Shown here: piece by piece, positions 7,685-14,402 of the stretch | Position numbering within the stretch: the stretch's first letter is position 1 | Layout of the letters: each line of letters begins with the position of its first letter | Assembly: GCA_964423545.1 (NCBI GenBank) | Contig: CAYRFV010000132.1 | Coordinates: 1-14,402 of the forward strand | Length of the DNA stretch: 14,402 nt | Source: JALOOE01 sp964423545 | GTDB taxonomy: Bacteria > Chloroflexota > Anaerolineae > CG2-30-64-16 | Direction of reading: 5' to 3' | The notes under the pieces: generated by a model | Seen by the model: only the letters and a program-made list of their open reading frames with translations | What the model was told of the DNA's origin: nothing | Database searches by the model: none | Program-made: the position numbers and the translations under genes

Positions 7685-8590
7685 CTACTCTGTCCGGCGG
7701 ATGCGCGGGTTAGCCAGCTCATCGAGGCCCATGTTGATCAGGGCCAGCGAGAAGAGGATGAGCACCATAGCGATGGCGGGGGTGAGCGGCCACCACCACC
7801 AACCATTGAAGAACGCGCCCTGGGACTGGGCGGCCCAGATGATATTGCCCAACAGCGGCTCGCGCAGCGGCCCCAGGCCGAGCACGGCCAGGTAGAACGA
7901 AGCGAACATCGAGGCGAACACCTGGCCCACGAAGGCGGCAGCGATGAACGGCAACAGATTGGGCAGGATCTCCTTGAAGATGATCCCGATATCCCCCATG
8001 CCGGAAAGCTTAGCCACCAGAACGAACTGCCGCTCCTTCATGGAGAGCACCTGTGAACGGATCACCAGGGTGGGCTGCATCCAGGAGAACAGCAGCACGA
8101 TGAAAGCCATTGTGAAGATCGTGACATCCCGTTTGTCGATCGAACCGGCGATGATGACCTGGATCAGGAAGGTCGGGATCGGCGTCAGGATCTGACAGAT
8201 GCCCTTGATGATCGCGTCAAACACCCCGCCGAAGTAAGCTGCGGTAAAGCCCAACACCACGCCGATGCCGGTGCCGGCCGCGCCGGCCAGGATGCCGATG
8301 AGCGCCGTTTGCCACAGGCCAACCACCATGGCTGCGTAGAGATCGCGGCCAAAAAAGTCGGTGCCGAAGATATACTCTCTGCTGGGGGGGAGCTTGGCGC
8401 GGACGGCAAGCGGGTAGGCGCTCTTCTGATCGATCGTCAACATGCCGTGGACGGTGAACACCAAGAGGGCTGCGACGATGAACAAGCCCAACACGAGGGT
8501 CGGGTTGCGCCGCAGATACCTGAACAGAAGTGTCAGCCGGCCTGGCCGAATCACATCGGATTGAGGTCGAGAAGCAACCAGCGCAGTCAT
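7685..8590 (-). CDS. ABC transporter permease, OppC/DppC type
   Basis: A 301-residue integral membrane subunit. The N-terminus has the OppC-type cytoplasmic segment and a first helix (RNPTLVLGLFIVAALLVF), followed by the family motif GTDFFGRDLYAAMVVG. The ATPase-coupling EAA-like loop reads LVAKLSGMGDIGIIFKEILP, keeping the conserved glycine and the terminal leucine-proline. About six membrane helices are visible. ATG 8590 has a strong ribosome binding site, AAGGAGGTG, at 8593-8601 on the minus strand. The gene starts 14 bases after the permease B stop, in the usual B-C-D-F order. Confidence 0.92.
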   Translation of the reverse strand: MTALVASRPQSDVIRPGRLTLLFRYLRRNPTLVLGLFIVAALLVFTVHGMLTIDQKSAYPLAVRAKLPPSREYIFGTDFFGRDLYAAMVVGLWQTALIGILAGAAGTGIGVVLGFTAAYFGGVFDAIIKGICQILTPIPTFLIQVIIAGSIDKRDVTIFTMAFIVLLFSWMQPTLVIRSQVLSMKERQFVLVAKLSGMGDIGIIFKEILPNLLPFIAAAFVGQVFASMFASFYLAVLGLGPLREPLLGNIIWAAQSQGAFFNGWWWWPLTPAIAMVLILFSLALINMGLDELANPRIRRTE

Positions 8591-8604
8591 TGCACCTCCT
8601 TTCC

Positions 8605-9606
8605 TCAGCCTTGCCGCACGCGCGGATCCAACAGAGGATAGAACAGCTCCACGATCATCATCAGCGTCGCTACTGCAATGGTGATAAACAGGACGATCCC
8701 GTAGATGACCATGAAGTCGTTGGCCTGGATCGCCTGTTGCAGCACACGCCCCAGGCCCGGAAGCCCGAACATGCCTTCGATCACGATGCCGGAGGTGATG
8801 ACCGTACCGAACGCCAGGGCCAGACCGGTCACCTGGGGCAGCAGGGCATTCCGAAGGTAATAGTCCTTAAAGATGGTGGCTCCGCCCAGCCCTTTGTGCT
8901 CAGCGAAGAGGACATAATCTTCACCCTGGATGGTGATGCCCATGCCGCGCATGGAGAGCACCCAGCCGCCCACCGAACCGAGCAGAATCGCCAGGGCAGG
9001 CAGGAGCTGATGTTTGATCACATCCCAGATAAAAACCAGCGAGGTCCAATCGGGGATCATGCCGGTGGAATAGGCGCTGCCCAACGGCAGCAGCTTCAGG
9101 CGAAACCCGACAAAAAACAGCAGGAAGATCGCCATCAGCACGGGCGGCACCCCCATGAAGAGCACGAAGGGCAGTGCGATGGCGCGCAGCCAACCGGGCG
9201 AACGCGGCCAGGCCGCGGCTGCGCCGAGCAGGTTGCCGATCAGAAACGCAAGCAGCGTCGTGATCATCAGCAGGGCGATGGTCCAGGGCAACGACTCCAT
9301 GATCAAATCGATCACGGTCTTCGGGTACTTGTTCAGCGATACGCCCAAATCCAGGCGGGCGACGCTGGCAACATAGTCGACGTACTGCTCCAGAAGCGGC
9401 TTGTCCAACCCGAACTTGGTGTTATAGGAAGCGACTATCGTCTCCAGATCCTGCGGCGAGAAGCCACCGATGCGGGCCAGCTCGGCAAAGCGCTCTCGAA
9501 TCGGATTCCTGGTGGACAGGCGGGGGATAAAAAAGGTGATCGTGGAAGCGGCCCAAATCACCAGGACGAGGAAGAGCAAGCGCCCCACAATTCTTTTGAG
9601 AGTCAC
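8605..9606 (-). CDS. ABC transporter permease, OppB/DppB type
   Basis: A 333-residue integral membrane subunit. I use GTG 9606 because the protein then begins with the usual VTLKRIVGRLLFLVLVIW first helix and has GGGAGA at 9613-9618 with 6 bases of spacing. The frame stays open to 9744, but that adds 46 residues of non-family sequence overlapping the binding-protein gene. Family features are a large periplasmic loop after helix one (KFGLDKPLLEQYVDYV), the motif DLGVSLNKYPKTVIDLI, and the EAA loop YVLFAEHKGLGGATIFKDYY followed by LRNALLPQ. It forms the membrane channel with permease C. A strong hairpin separates it from the upstream binding-protein gene. Confidence 0.9.
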   Translation of the reverse strand: MTLKRIVGRLLFLVLVIWAASTITFFIPRLSTRNPIRERFAELARIGGFSPQDLETIVASYNTKFGLDKPLLEQYVDYVASVARLDLGVSLNKYPKTVIDLIMESLPWTIALLMITTLLAFLIGNLLGAAAAWPRSPGWLRAIALPFVLFMGVPPVLMAIFLLFFVGFRLKLLPLGSAYSTGMIPDWTSLVFIWDVIKHQLLPALAILLGSVGGWVLSMRGMGITIQGEDYVLFAEHKGLGGATIFKDYYLRNALLPQVTGLALAFGTVITSGIVIEGMFGLPGLGRVLQQAIQANDFMVIYGIVLFITIAVATLMMIVELFYPLLDPRVRQG

Positions 9607-9632
9607 GGCGGTTCTCCCTGGCTGGATAGCAA

Positions 9633-9667
9633 GCAGCGTGGCACGTCGTCCCTGTGTGCCACGCTGC
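9633..9667 (-). promoter_or_regulatory. Intercistronic hairpin between binding-protein and permease genes
   Basis: A perfect 12-bp inverted repeat (GCAGCGTGGCAC at 9633-9644, its complement at 9656-9667) has an 11-base loop. It starts 12 bases after the stop of the binding-protein gene and ends 26 bases before the permease B start. On the minus strand it is followed by TTGCTATCC, not a U-run, so it is more likely an RNA-stabilising or partial-termination element. Such elements are known between binding-protein and permease genes in other ABC operons, where they allow excess binding protein to be made. Confidence 0.7.
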
Positions 9668-9679
9668 CGCAAGTCAAGG

Positions 9680-11554
9680 TTACTTCTGCACAGCCTTGAG
9701 CGTGGTGACGACCAGCATACCGGTATGGTGCCAGAAGGCGCCATTACCGCCGAAGCCCAGGTTCGCTTCGGTGGGCCAGTTGGTCCAGTAGGTCTGGTTG
9801 TAGGGGATGCGATGCAGCCACTGGATCACCGGGATGTCGATCACGTCCCGCCAGTAGATGTCCATCGCCTGGGCGCCCAGGTCCAGGAACTTCGGATCAT
9901 CGGAAGCCAAAGGCGCCATCGCATCGACGAGCTTGTCATATTCCGGGTTCGAATAGCGCGAGAAGCGATTGCTGCCCGCCGTGGTGCCGACCGCAGCGCT
10001 GTACTTGCCGTTGTACAGATCCAGGGTGGCGTGCGGGTCAATCAGGCTGGCGCCATGGCCGAACATGTACAAGCCCGGCTTGCCGTCCGCCATGTTGTTG
10101 TAGGCATCGGTGCCGAAGTTGACGCTGGCATCGAAGCCGCCCTGGCGCAGCATCTCGACCAGGATCGGGACGATGTCGCTGTGGATGCCCTCGAAGCCGT
10201 GAATGGTCGCGTTGACCGTCTGGCCGCCCTTGGCCCACAAGCCGGCCGAGTTCTTGGCAAAGCCGGCTTCCGTCATGAGTTTGGCGCTTTCGGTCGGATC
10301 GAACTTGCCCGGCGTATTCTTGTCCGCCGCCGCCTTCACCGCCGGCAGCTCGGCGAACCTGACCAGGTTAGGGTAAAGCGGGAAGGGATAGATGGTCGAG
10401 ACCTTGGCGCCCTCGTACACCATGTCGTTGAGCTTGTTGCGGTCAATCACCAGGCTCATCGCACGGCGCACTTTGGGATCACTGTAAGGCGCGAGTTGGG
10501 TGTTGACCCACAGCGAGTTGGGCCACCAATCGAGATAGCCGTAGGGTGGCTTGTTGCCGGTGTGCGTCGTGACCTTAGGGTTCTGCTTGAGAATGTTGCC
10601 GATGACGGAGCTGCGCATGTCGAGGGTCGCGTCATACTCGTTGTTCACCACGCGCTGGGCGACGGTGTCCATGTTCTGACCGACCTGCCCGCCGATGTTG
10701 GTCATCACGATCCGCTTGACCTCCGGCAGCGTGGCAAGGCCCGCCTTGATCGCCCACCAGTCGTCGCGTAAGTCGAGGATCTTCTGGTTCTGGTCCCATA
10801 CGACGGTGTTGTAAGGGCCGGAATGCGGCATGTCCAGGCCGCCCTGGAACGCATTGACGTCGGCTTGCTTGCTCAGGATGTGCTCCGGCACGATCGGAAT
10901 GCCGGTGTCGAACTTCAAGGTCAGCACCTCGAACTTGAAGCGCGGGGCGGCCTGGTTGAAGACCAGCACGACCGTGTAGTCGTCAACCAGCTTCACCTCT
11001 TTCACGAAGTTCTTGAACTGGGCGTGATAGGGCAGCTTCTCGTTCTTCAGCTGTCCGTTGAACGTGAAGGCCACGTCCTTGCCGGTCAATGGCGTGCCGT
11101 CGCTCCACTTCGCGTCCTTGCGGACCTTGATGGTCAGCTCCGTGAAATCCGGCTTGGTGTACGTCATGCTCTCCGCCAGCCAGGGAAGCTCCTTGTTGGC
11201 GTAGATGAGGTAGTAGGCGAGACCTTCCCACATCATGGCGTTTGCTTCCTGGTGGGTGTAGCCAGGAGAAGCCCAGGGGTTGGTCACGCCGATCGGCGAG
11301 CTGATGCTCCAGGCGAGGTTCAATGTCTGGTTGCGCGGCACGTTCTTCAGGGGCCCGGCCGAGAGGGATGGCGCCTTCGTGGCAGCCGGGGCGGCTGTGG
11401 CGGCAGGCGCCTTCGTGGGTTCCGCGGCCTTGGGAGCTTCCGTGGCCTTGGCCGCTGGCGCGGCAGGAGCAGGCTGCGCCGGCGCAGGCTGCGTACATGC
11501 GGTCACGACCACTGCGATCGCGGCCAGGATGCAGAGTAGCTTCAGTCTAGACAT
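9680..11554 (-). CDS. ABC transporter substrate-binding lipoprotein, family 5 (peptide/nickel/oligosaccharide type)
   Basis: A 624-residue extracellular binding protein. ATG 11554 has GGAGGGGA at 11563-11570, 8 bases upstream. The signal peptide (MSRLKLL, a hydrophobic core, then VTAC) gives lipidated Cys20. A Pro/Ala/Thr/Lys-rich tether (~21-65) holds the domain away from the membrane. The mature part is a full-length family 5 binding protein: LNLAWSISSPIGVTNPW, ESMTYTKPDFTELTIKVRKDAKWSDGTPLTGKDVAFTF (a hallmark pattern, shown here in two parts by position, residues ~130-165), and RRAMSLVIDRNKLND in the second lobe. It is the first gene of the importer operon. The ligand (peptide, oligosaccharide or other) cannot be told from sequence. 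Confidence 0.92.
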   Translation of the reverse strand: MSRLKLLCILAAIAVVVTACTQPAPAQPAPAAPAAKATEAPKAAEPTKAPAATAAPAATKAPSLSAGPLKNVPRNQTLNLAWSISSPIGVTNPWASPGYTHQEANAMMWEGLAYYLIYANKELPWLAESMTYTKPDFTELTIKVRKDAKWSDGTPLTGKDVAFTFNGQLKNEKLPYHAQFKNFVKEVKLVDDYTVVLVFNQAAPRFKFEVLTLKFDTGIPIVPEHILSKQADVNAFQGGLDMPHSGPYNTVVWDQNQKILDLRDDWWAIKAGLATLPEVKRIVMTNIGGQVGQNMDTVAQRVVNNEYDATLDMRSSVIGNILKQNPKVTTHTGNKPPYGYLDWWPNSLWVNTQLAPYSDPKVRRAMSLVIDRNKLNDMVYEGAKVSTIYPFPLYPNLVRFAELPAVKAAADKNTPGKFDPTESAKLMTEAGFAKNSAGLWAKGGQTVNATIHGFEGIHSDIVPILVEMLRQGGFDASVNFGTDAYNNMADGKPGLYMFGHGASLIDPHATLDLYNGKYSAAVGTTAGSNRFSRYSNPEYDKLVDAMAPLASDDPKFLDLGAQAMDIYWRDVIDIPVIQWLHRIPYNQTYWTNWPTEANLGFGGNGAFWHHTGMLVVTTLKAVQK

Positions 11555-11713
11555 GGTAGCACTCCCCTCCGTGAATTTGATGAACTGACCTCACTGACAG
11601 CTTCAAACCACTGGCATGCATCCTTACATAGCGCCTCCTCTCCTGGCCCCGCATCCGCCGCGATGCACCGGCAGAAGGCTTAGGGTAGGCCGTCGTTGGT
11701 ATGGGTGGCTGCT

Positions 11714-11768
11714 CGCCCCGGGTGTCGAATCGGACTCCGACCGTGTCGGGGCGGGAACTTGTTTTTTT
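11714..11768 (+). terminator. GC-rich hairpin with T-run, possible plus-strand terminator or leader structure
   Basis: CGCCCCG (11714-11720) pairs with CGGGGCG (11747-11753). An inner TCGGA/TCCGA near-palindrome lies at 11730-11740. On the plus strand, seven T follow at 11762-11768, 8 bases after the stem, which is a little far for a textbook terminator. No plus-strand gene lies directly upstream, so it may instead be a structure in the minus-strand leader, or it may stop antisense transcription. Confidence 0.35.
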
Positions 11769-11824
11769 GCACGTCCTTTGCTAAAGTGCTTGCAGGAACA
11801 CAATGGGACTTAAAGCATGGTGGG

Positions 11825-11853
11825 ATGCTAACATAGGTTGTACCACAAGTCAA
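11825..11853 (-). promoter_or_regulatory. Predicted sigma-70-type promoter of the ABC importer operon
   Basis: On the minus strand, TTGACT (11853-11848) is separated by exactly 17 bases from TAGCAT (11830-11825). A TGT just before the -10 box fits an extended -10. Transcription would start near 11818 and give a leader of about 264 bases before the binding-protein ATG. Confidence 0.55.
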
Positions 11854-11975
11854 CAATCACTTTTCGGACAGCCAGATGCGGGCTGGCGTGAGCGCGGCGC
11901 CCTGCGCGAGGCTACCACAGGGCCCGTCCGGGCAGGCGGAGGCAACGTCGTGAGGCCAGAACGAGAGAAAATCCT

Positions 11976-12287
11976 GTGAAAGCATCTCAGATGATACTGA
12001 CGGCGCTGACAGGGTGGGCATCCGGAATTGTGACCCTGGCGGTTTGGAGTGTCCTGTGGCCGAGGGTCATCCCGCTGGCCGGCGGCGCTAACGCCATGCC
12101 CGGTTCCTGGAAAGTCTTCCTCGTTGCGCTTGCGCTGATCACGCCCTTTGCGCTGATAGGTGGCCTCGTCGGCGGCCGCTTGCCCAGCGAAGGCGGCCGC
12201 CGCGAGCAGATACTCTACGCGGCGCTCTTTGGGGCGCTGTTTGCGCTGGCCTTCGGCTCGTGCGCCTTCTGGTATGTCGGGTGGTAG
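11976..12287 (+). CDS. Small membrane protein of unknown function
   Basis: A 103-residue protein with three predicted membrane helices: about residues 9-29 (ALTGWASGIVTLAVWSVLW), 46-67 (FLVALALITPFALIGGLVGG) and 79-101 (YAALFGALFALAFGSCAFWY). A short charged loop, RLPSEGGRREQ, lies between the last two. The Gly/Ala-rich helices resemble small hypothetical membrane proteins; no family is recognised. GTG 11976 has a weak purine run (GAGAGAAAA) upstream; ATG 11991 is an alternative five codons later that keeps all helices. It stands alone between the divergent ABC operon and the convergent DUF362 gene. That the gene is real is supported by its coherent helical pattern and codon use. Confidence 0.65.
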   Translation: MKASQMILTALTGWASGIVTLAVWSVLWPRVIPLAGGANAMPGSWKVFLVALALITPFALIGGLVGGRLPSEGGRREQILYAALFGALFALAFGSCAFWYVGW

Positions 12288-12309
12288 GGATCGAGATGCT
12301 CGGGGCTGC

Positions 12310-12331
12310 TCCGGTTGATGAGAAGACCGGA
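12310..12331. terminator. Weak hairpin between convergent genes
   Basis: TCCGGT (12310-12315) and ACCGGA (12326-12331) form a perfect 6-bp stem with a 10-base loop. It lies in the 70-base space between the ends of the small membrane protein gene and the DUF362 gene. There is no T-run, so the assignment is tentative. Confidence 0.3.
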
Positions 12332-12357
12332 TTCACGTCCCCATGCCAGGCGGCTGC

Positions 12358-13473
12358 CTAATAGCTCACCTTGAAACGGGTGCGCACATCAGCAATGGGC
12401 GTCCCGACCACTTTGATCTCGCCCAGCACATTCGTACCCAACCCTAGCTGTCGCGCCATGTTCAGATGGTTCTGCGCGTGCACGAAGGGCTCGTTGGGGT
12501 ATTCCGCCTGCGGATCGAACCCCATGACCGCAGTGGCAATAGCGTCCGCGGCGACCGGATCCTTGCCGGCGATGAGGACCCCCGGCCTAAGCTGATTCAA
12601 CCCCTTCACCCAGGGGCCTTCCCCGCCCTCCACCGTCATCACGCCGTCGATCACCGCCAGGTTAACCGGCCGCGCCCGGTTGAGATCCATGATCACGCCG
12701 GGCAGCCGCTTAGGGGTCTCTTCGGCCCTGCCGTGAAACCCTGAGCGGTATTCGTCCTTCTCGTTCATCGTGTAGAAGCGATAGGGAACCAGGCCGACCA
12801 GGTTCTTGACCGAATGAGTGACGCCGCAGGTGTTGTGGCACTTCATTTTGGGGATCGAGACGAAGGCATCGATCTCGCCGAGGAGATGGTTCAGCATCAA
12901 CTTTTCGTAGATGCGCGGCGCGGCTGGCACGGGCGTGGCGGCGAAATCGCCGTAAGGCGCCGCATCGTTGAGATCCACCAGCGTCGCGCCCAGCGACTGA
13001 GCGACCTCGTCCCAGCCATAATCGTGCCAGTGGGCTTTGGCGTAGACGGCTTCCACGATGTAGAGCTTGGTGATGCCAGCATCGCGCAGCAGTTGCCCCA
13101 CGGCCCGAACGACCTCAGGGTGGGTGTGGTAGGTCTCGATCTCCGGCAGCCTGTTCAACTGCTGCATCTGCTTGCTGCCGGTAATATTCACCTTAATGGC
13201 GGCCCGGTTGCCGTGCTTGAGCACGTCGGCAATGCCGCCAACCCGGTCCAGAGCCGACTGGACCTGCTGGCGGATCAGCTGAGGATCATAGCTGGCCGCC
13301 TGTGTGACGGCAACCGTGGATCTGCCGGCGACCAACGGGCTTGGGGCGGCTGCCTGGGGCGCACACCCGGCGACCAGCGCGCCAGTGGCGGCCAAGCCCA
13401 CAGTCCTCAGAAACTCACGACGGGAGAGAGCTCGACGTCGATGGGGGTATGCGGGACGAGAATCACTGGTCAT
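12358..13473 (-). CDS. DUF362 domain-containing protein, Tat-exported probable lipoprotein
   Basis: A 371-residue protein with a twin-arginine signal: SRREFLRTVG (Arg18-Arg19), a hydrophobic stretch, and a lipobox LVAGC with Cys37. It is therefore probably exported folded and then lipidated. The body matches DUF362: AIKVNITGSK, HPEVVRAVGQLLRDAGI, FVSIPKMKCHNTCGVTHSVKNLVGLVP, DLNRARPVNLAVIDGVMTVEG (shown by start only beyond this) and GKDPVAADAIATAVMG. DUF362 proteins are often iron-sulfur-associated or of unknown function; no ferredoxin cysteine set is present here, only the KCHNTC pair. Tat export suggests a bound cofactor (inference). I chose ATG 13473, preceded by GGTGAT; ATG 13488 and GTG 13503 are in-frame alternatives that only lengthen the signal's N-region. 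It has its own promoter inside the end of the MFS gene. Confidence 0.85.
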   Translation of the reverse strand: MTSDSRPAYPHRRRALSRREFLRTVGLAATGALVAGCAPQAAAPSPLVAGRSTVAVTQAASYDPQLIRQQVQSALDRVGGIADVLKHGNRAAIKVNITGSKQMQQLNRLPEIETYHTHPEVVRAVGQLLRDAGITKLYIVEAVYAKAHWHDYGWDEVAQSLGATLVDLNDAAPYGDFAATPVPAAPRIYEKLMLNHLLGEIDAFVSIPKMKCHNTCGVTHSVKNLVGLVPYRFYTMNEKDEYRSGFHGRAEETPKRLPGVIMDLNRARPVNLAVIDGVMTVEGGEGPWVKGLNQLRPGVLIAGKDPVAADAIATAVMGFDPQAEYPNEPFVHAQNHLNMARQLGLGTNVLGEIKVVGTPIADVRTRFKVSY

Positions 13474-13533
13474 ATCACCCTGCTTCATTGCAGCCTGCGC
13501 CACGCCGCAAGCTCGATCGGCTGGACAGCCGTC

Positions 13534-13563
13534 ATTATATGCTCACAAGTCCCCGGCGGTCAA
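13534..13563 (-). promoter_or_regulatory. Near-consensus sigma-70-type promoter for the DUF362 gene
   Basis: On the minus strand, TTGACC (13563-13558) is separated by 18 bases from a perfect TATAAT (13539-13534). Transcription would start near 13527, just upstream of the DUF362 start. The -35 box lies inside the last codons of the MFS gene, so DUF362 can be expressed independently of it. Confidence 0.7.
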
Positions 13564-14355
13564 CCTCGCGCCTTGTTGCGGGCGCAACCGCCCTTGCAGC
13601 AGCGTGAGGCCCAGCGCAGCGGCGAACCCCAGCGCCAGCCCGCCAACCCAGATCGCCACCGGCGCCACCTGATCGTTCAGCACGCCGCCGATCACGGGCG
13701 CGACGCCGAACCCGATCGACCATGTCAGCCCGAACACTCCCATATAGCGGCCGCGCATCTCCGGTGGCGCCAGGTTCGCGGCCAACGCGGTCGCCGTGGG
13801 CACCAACAGCAGCTCGCCCAGGGTGAGGATCGCCATACTGACCATAAAGGCCGGCGCGCTCCGGCCCAGCGCCACGCTGCCCACCCCCGCGGCATACAAC
13901 AGCGCACCGAGCGCCAGCACGCGCAGCGGCGGATACCGTTCGGCCCGCCGCGTGACCGAATACTGAAACAGCACCACCATCACGGCGTTGGTCGCCATCA
14001 CGAAACCGTACTGATACTCTGGAACACCGAAGTTCTCCTTGGCATACACCGGCAGGAGCATCATCATCATCGGCGCAGGCATCGTCGCCAGAATGTAGAC
14101 GCCGCAGAAAGCCAGGAAGCCCCGGTCTCGCAACACCGGCCCATAGCCGCGGCCGGCCTGCGTCTGCCCCGGGGCGGCTCGCTGCGGCGGCAACGTTTCT
14201 CGAACCTGCGCCAGGATCAGCACAAAGTAGACCAGGTTGGCCGCGGCCGCAGCCAGAAACGCGTAGGAGTAGGAGACGCCGCTGAGAAAGCCGCCCACCA
14301 TCGGCCCGATGGCAATCCCCAGGTTGGAGATGACCCGCAGCAGGGCATAGAGCAC
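13543..14355 (-). CDS. MFS transporter, C-terminal part (interrupted near the window edge)
   Basis: Encodes 270 residues of a major facilitator superfamily transporter, about two thirds of the usual ~400. It opens at the fifth helix region (LLRVISNLGIAIGPMVGGFL), runs through the central loop, and covers the whole second six-helix half (FCGVYILATMPAPMMMMLLP, FGVPEYQYGFVMATNAVMVV, GELLLVPTATALAANLAPPEMRGRYMGVFGL, each seen in order). GTG 14355 is only the first possible start after a TGA at 14359-14361, has no ribosome binding site, and is not a believable natural start. Upstream of that TGA the same frame stays open to the window edge and reads SHADRQNQAAANT, which looks like native MFS loop sequence. 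The gene is therefore either interrupted or carries a sequence error. Transported substrate unknown. The DUF362 promoter lies in its 3' end. Confidence 0.75.
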   Translation of the reverse strand: MLYALLRVISNLGIAIGPMVGGFLSGVSYSYAFLAAAAANLVYFVLILAQVRETLPPQRAAPGQTQAGRGYGPVLRDRGFLAFCGVYILATMPAPMMMMLLPVYAKENFGVPEYQYGFVMATNAVMVVLFQYSVTRRAERYPPLRVLALGALLYAAGVGSVALGRSAPAFMVSMAILTLGELLLVPTATALAANLAPPEMRGRYMGVFGLTWSIGFGVAPVIGGVLNDQVAPVAIWVGGLALGFAAALGLTLLQGRLRPQQGARLTAGDL

Positions 14356-14402
14356 CGGTCAAGTATTCGCGGCCGCCTGGTTCTGGCGGTCGGCGTGGCT
14401 GA

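Larger units (their letters stand above)
11555..11975. other. Divergent control region (421 bp), mostly the ABC operon leader
   Basis: No protein gene is supported here. Read on the minus strand, it holds a promoter at 11825-11853, then a leader of roughly 260 bases with an A-run (11762-11768), a GC-rich hairpin (11714-11753), a small GCATC/GATGC hairpin near 11656-11671, a strong ribosome-binding-like run (11634-11644) followed by ATGTAA (11629-11624), and a 24-codon open frame (11621-11547) overlapping the binding-protein start. On the plus side, before the small membrane protein, there are only short GC-rich inverted repeats (such as GCCAG/CTGGC and GCCCG/CGGGC) and no convincing promoter. 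Confidence 0.6.

Noticed and set aside
6734..8056. 440-codon plus-strand open frame
   Set aside because: It lies antisense to the ATPase D and permease C genes, which have clear motifs; its His/Arg/Gln-rich translation is typical of a shadow frame.
9607..9744. N-terminal extension of permease B to 9744
   Set aside because: It adds 46 residues unlike any OppB-type N-terminus and would run through the hairpin and into the binding-protein gene; GTG 9606 has a good ribosome binding site.
8530..10771. Long plus-strand open frames (8530-9699 and 9470-10771)
   Set aside because: Both are antisense to permease B and the binding-protein gene, with no domain or ribosome binding site of their own.
11616..11813. 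65-codon plus-strand open frame in the divergent control region
   Set aside because: No ribosome binding site, no recognisable composition, and it overlaps the leader, T-run and hairpin on the other strand.
1..14402. CRISPR arrays, tRNA or rRNA genes, transposases, phage or defence genes
   Set aside because: No regularly spaced direct repeats, no cloverleaf or rRNA-like stretch, and no such protein motif was seen on either strand.

Overview
The window is a GC-rich bacterial scaffold, most likely from an uncultured member of the Chloroflexota (Anaerolineae/Caldilineae type). I infer this from the gene content: a family-39-type glycosyltransferase carrying several C-terminal beta modules, a Pro/Ala/Thr-rich SH3 lipoprotein, a Tat-exported DUF362 lipoprotein and a URO-D superfamily protein next to a dipeptide-type ABC transporter. 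No rRNA, tRNA, CRISPR array or transposase gene is visible. There is one scaffold gap (ten N at 2415-2424) inside the glycosyltransferase gene.

Region 1 (1-5645, plus strand) looks like one transcription unit. It holds the 3' end of a gene whose product shares a C-terminal domain with the next protein, a secreted SH3b lipoprotein, a membrane glycosyltransferase (GT39/PMT_2 type) split by the gap, and a URO-D superfamily protein. Genes overlap or lie within about 15 bases of each other. A short inverted-repeat element built of 7-base repeats sits in frame in the glycosyltransferase.

Region 2 (5700-11554, minus strand) is a complete five-gene peptide/oligosaccharide ABC importer operon. Its order of transcription is substrate-binding lipoprotein, permease B, permease C, ATPase D, ATPase F. 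A 12-bp perfect hairpin lies between the binding-protein gene and the permeases and probably sets their expression ratio. A second hairpin overlaps the end of the operon, where it meets region 1 tail to tail. Upstream is a leader of roughly 260 bases with a good sigma-70-like promoter.

Region 3 (11555-14402) holds the operon's control region, a small three-helix membrane protein (plus), a DUF362 Tat lipoprotein (minus) with its own near-consensus promoter, and the C-terminal part of an MFS transporter (minus). The MFS frame is interrupted by a stop codon 42 bases from the window edge.

Most of the window is ordinary housekeeping and transport content. I found no convincing new multi-gene system. 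The best second-look items are the in-frame inverted-repeat element (3212-3329), the interrupted MFS gene, the shared C-terminal domain of the first two genes, and the regulatory hairpins of the ABC operon.
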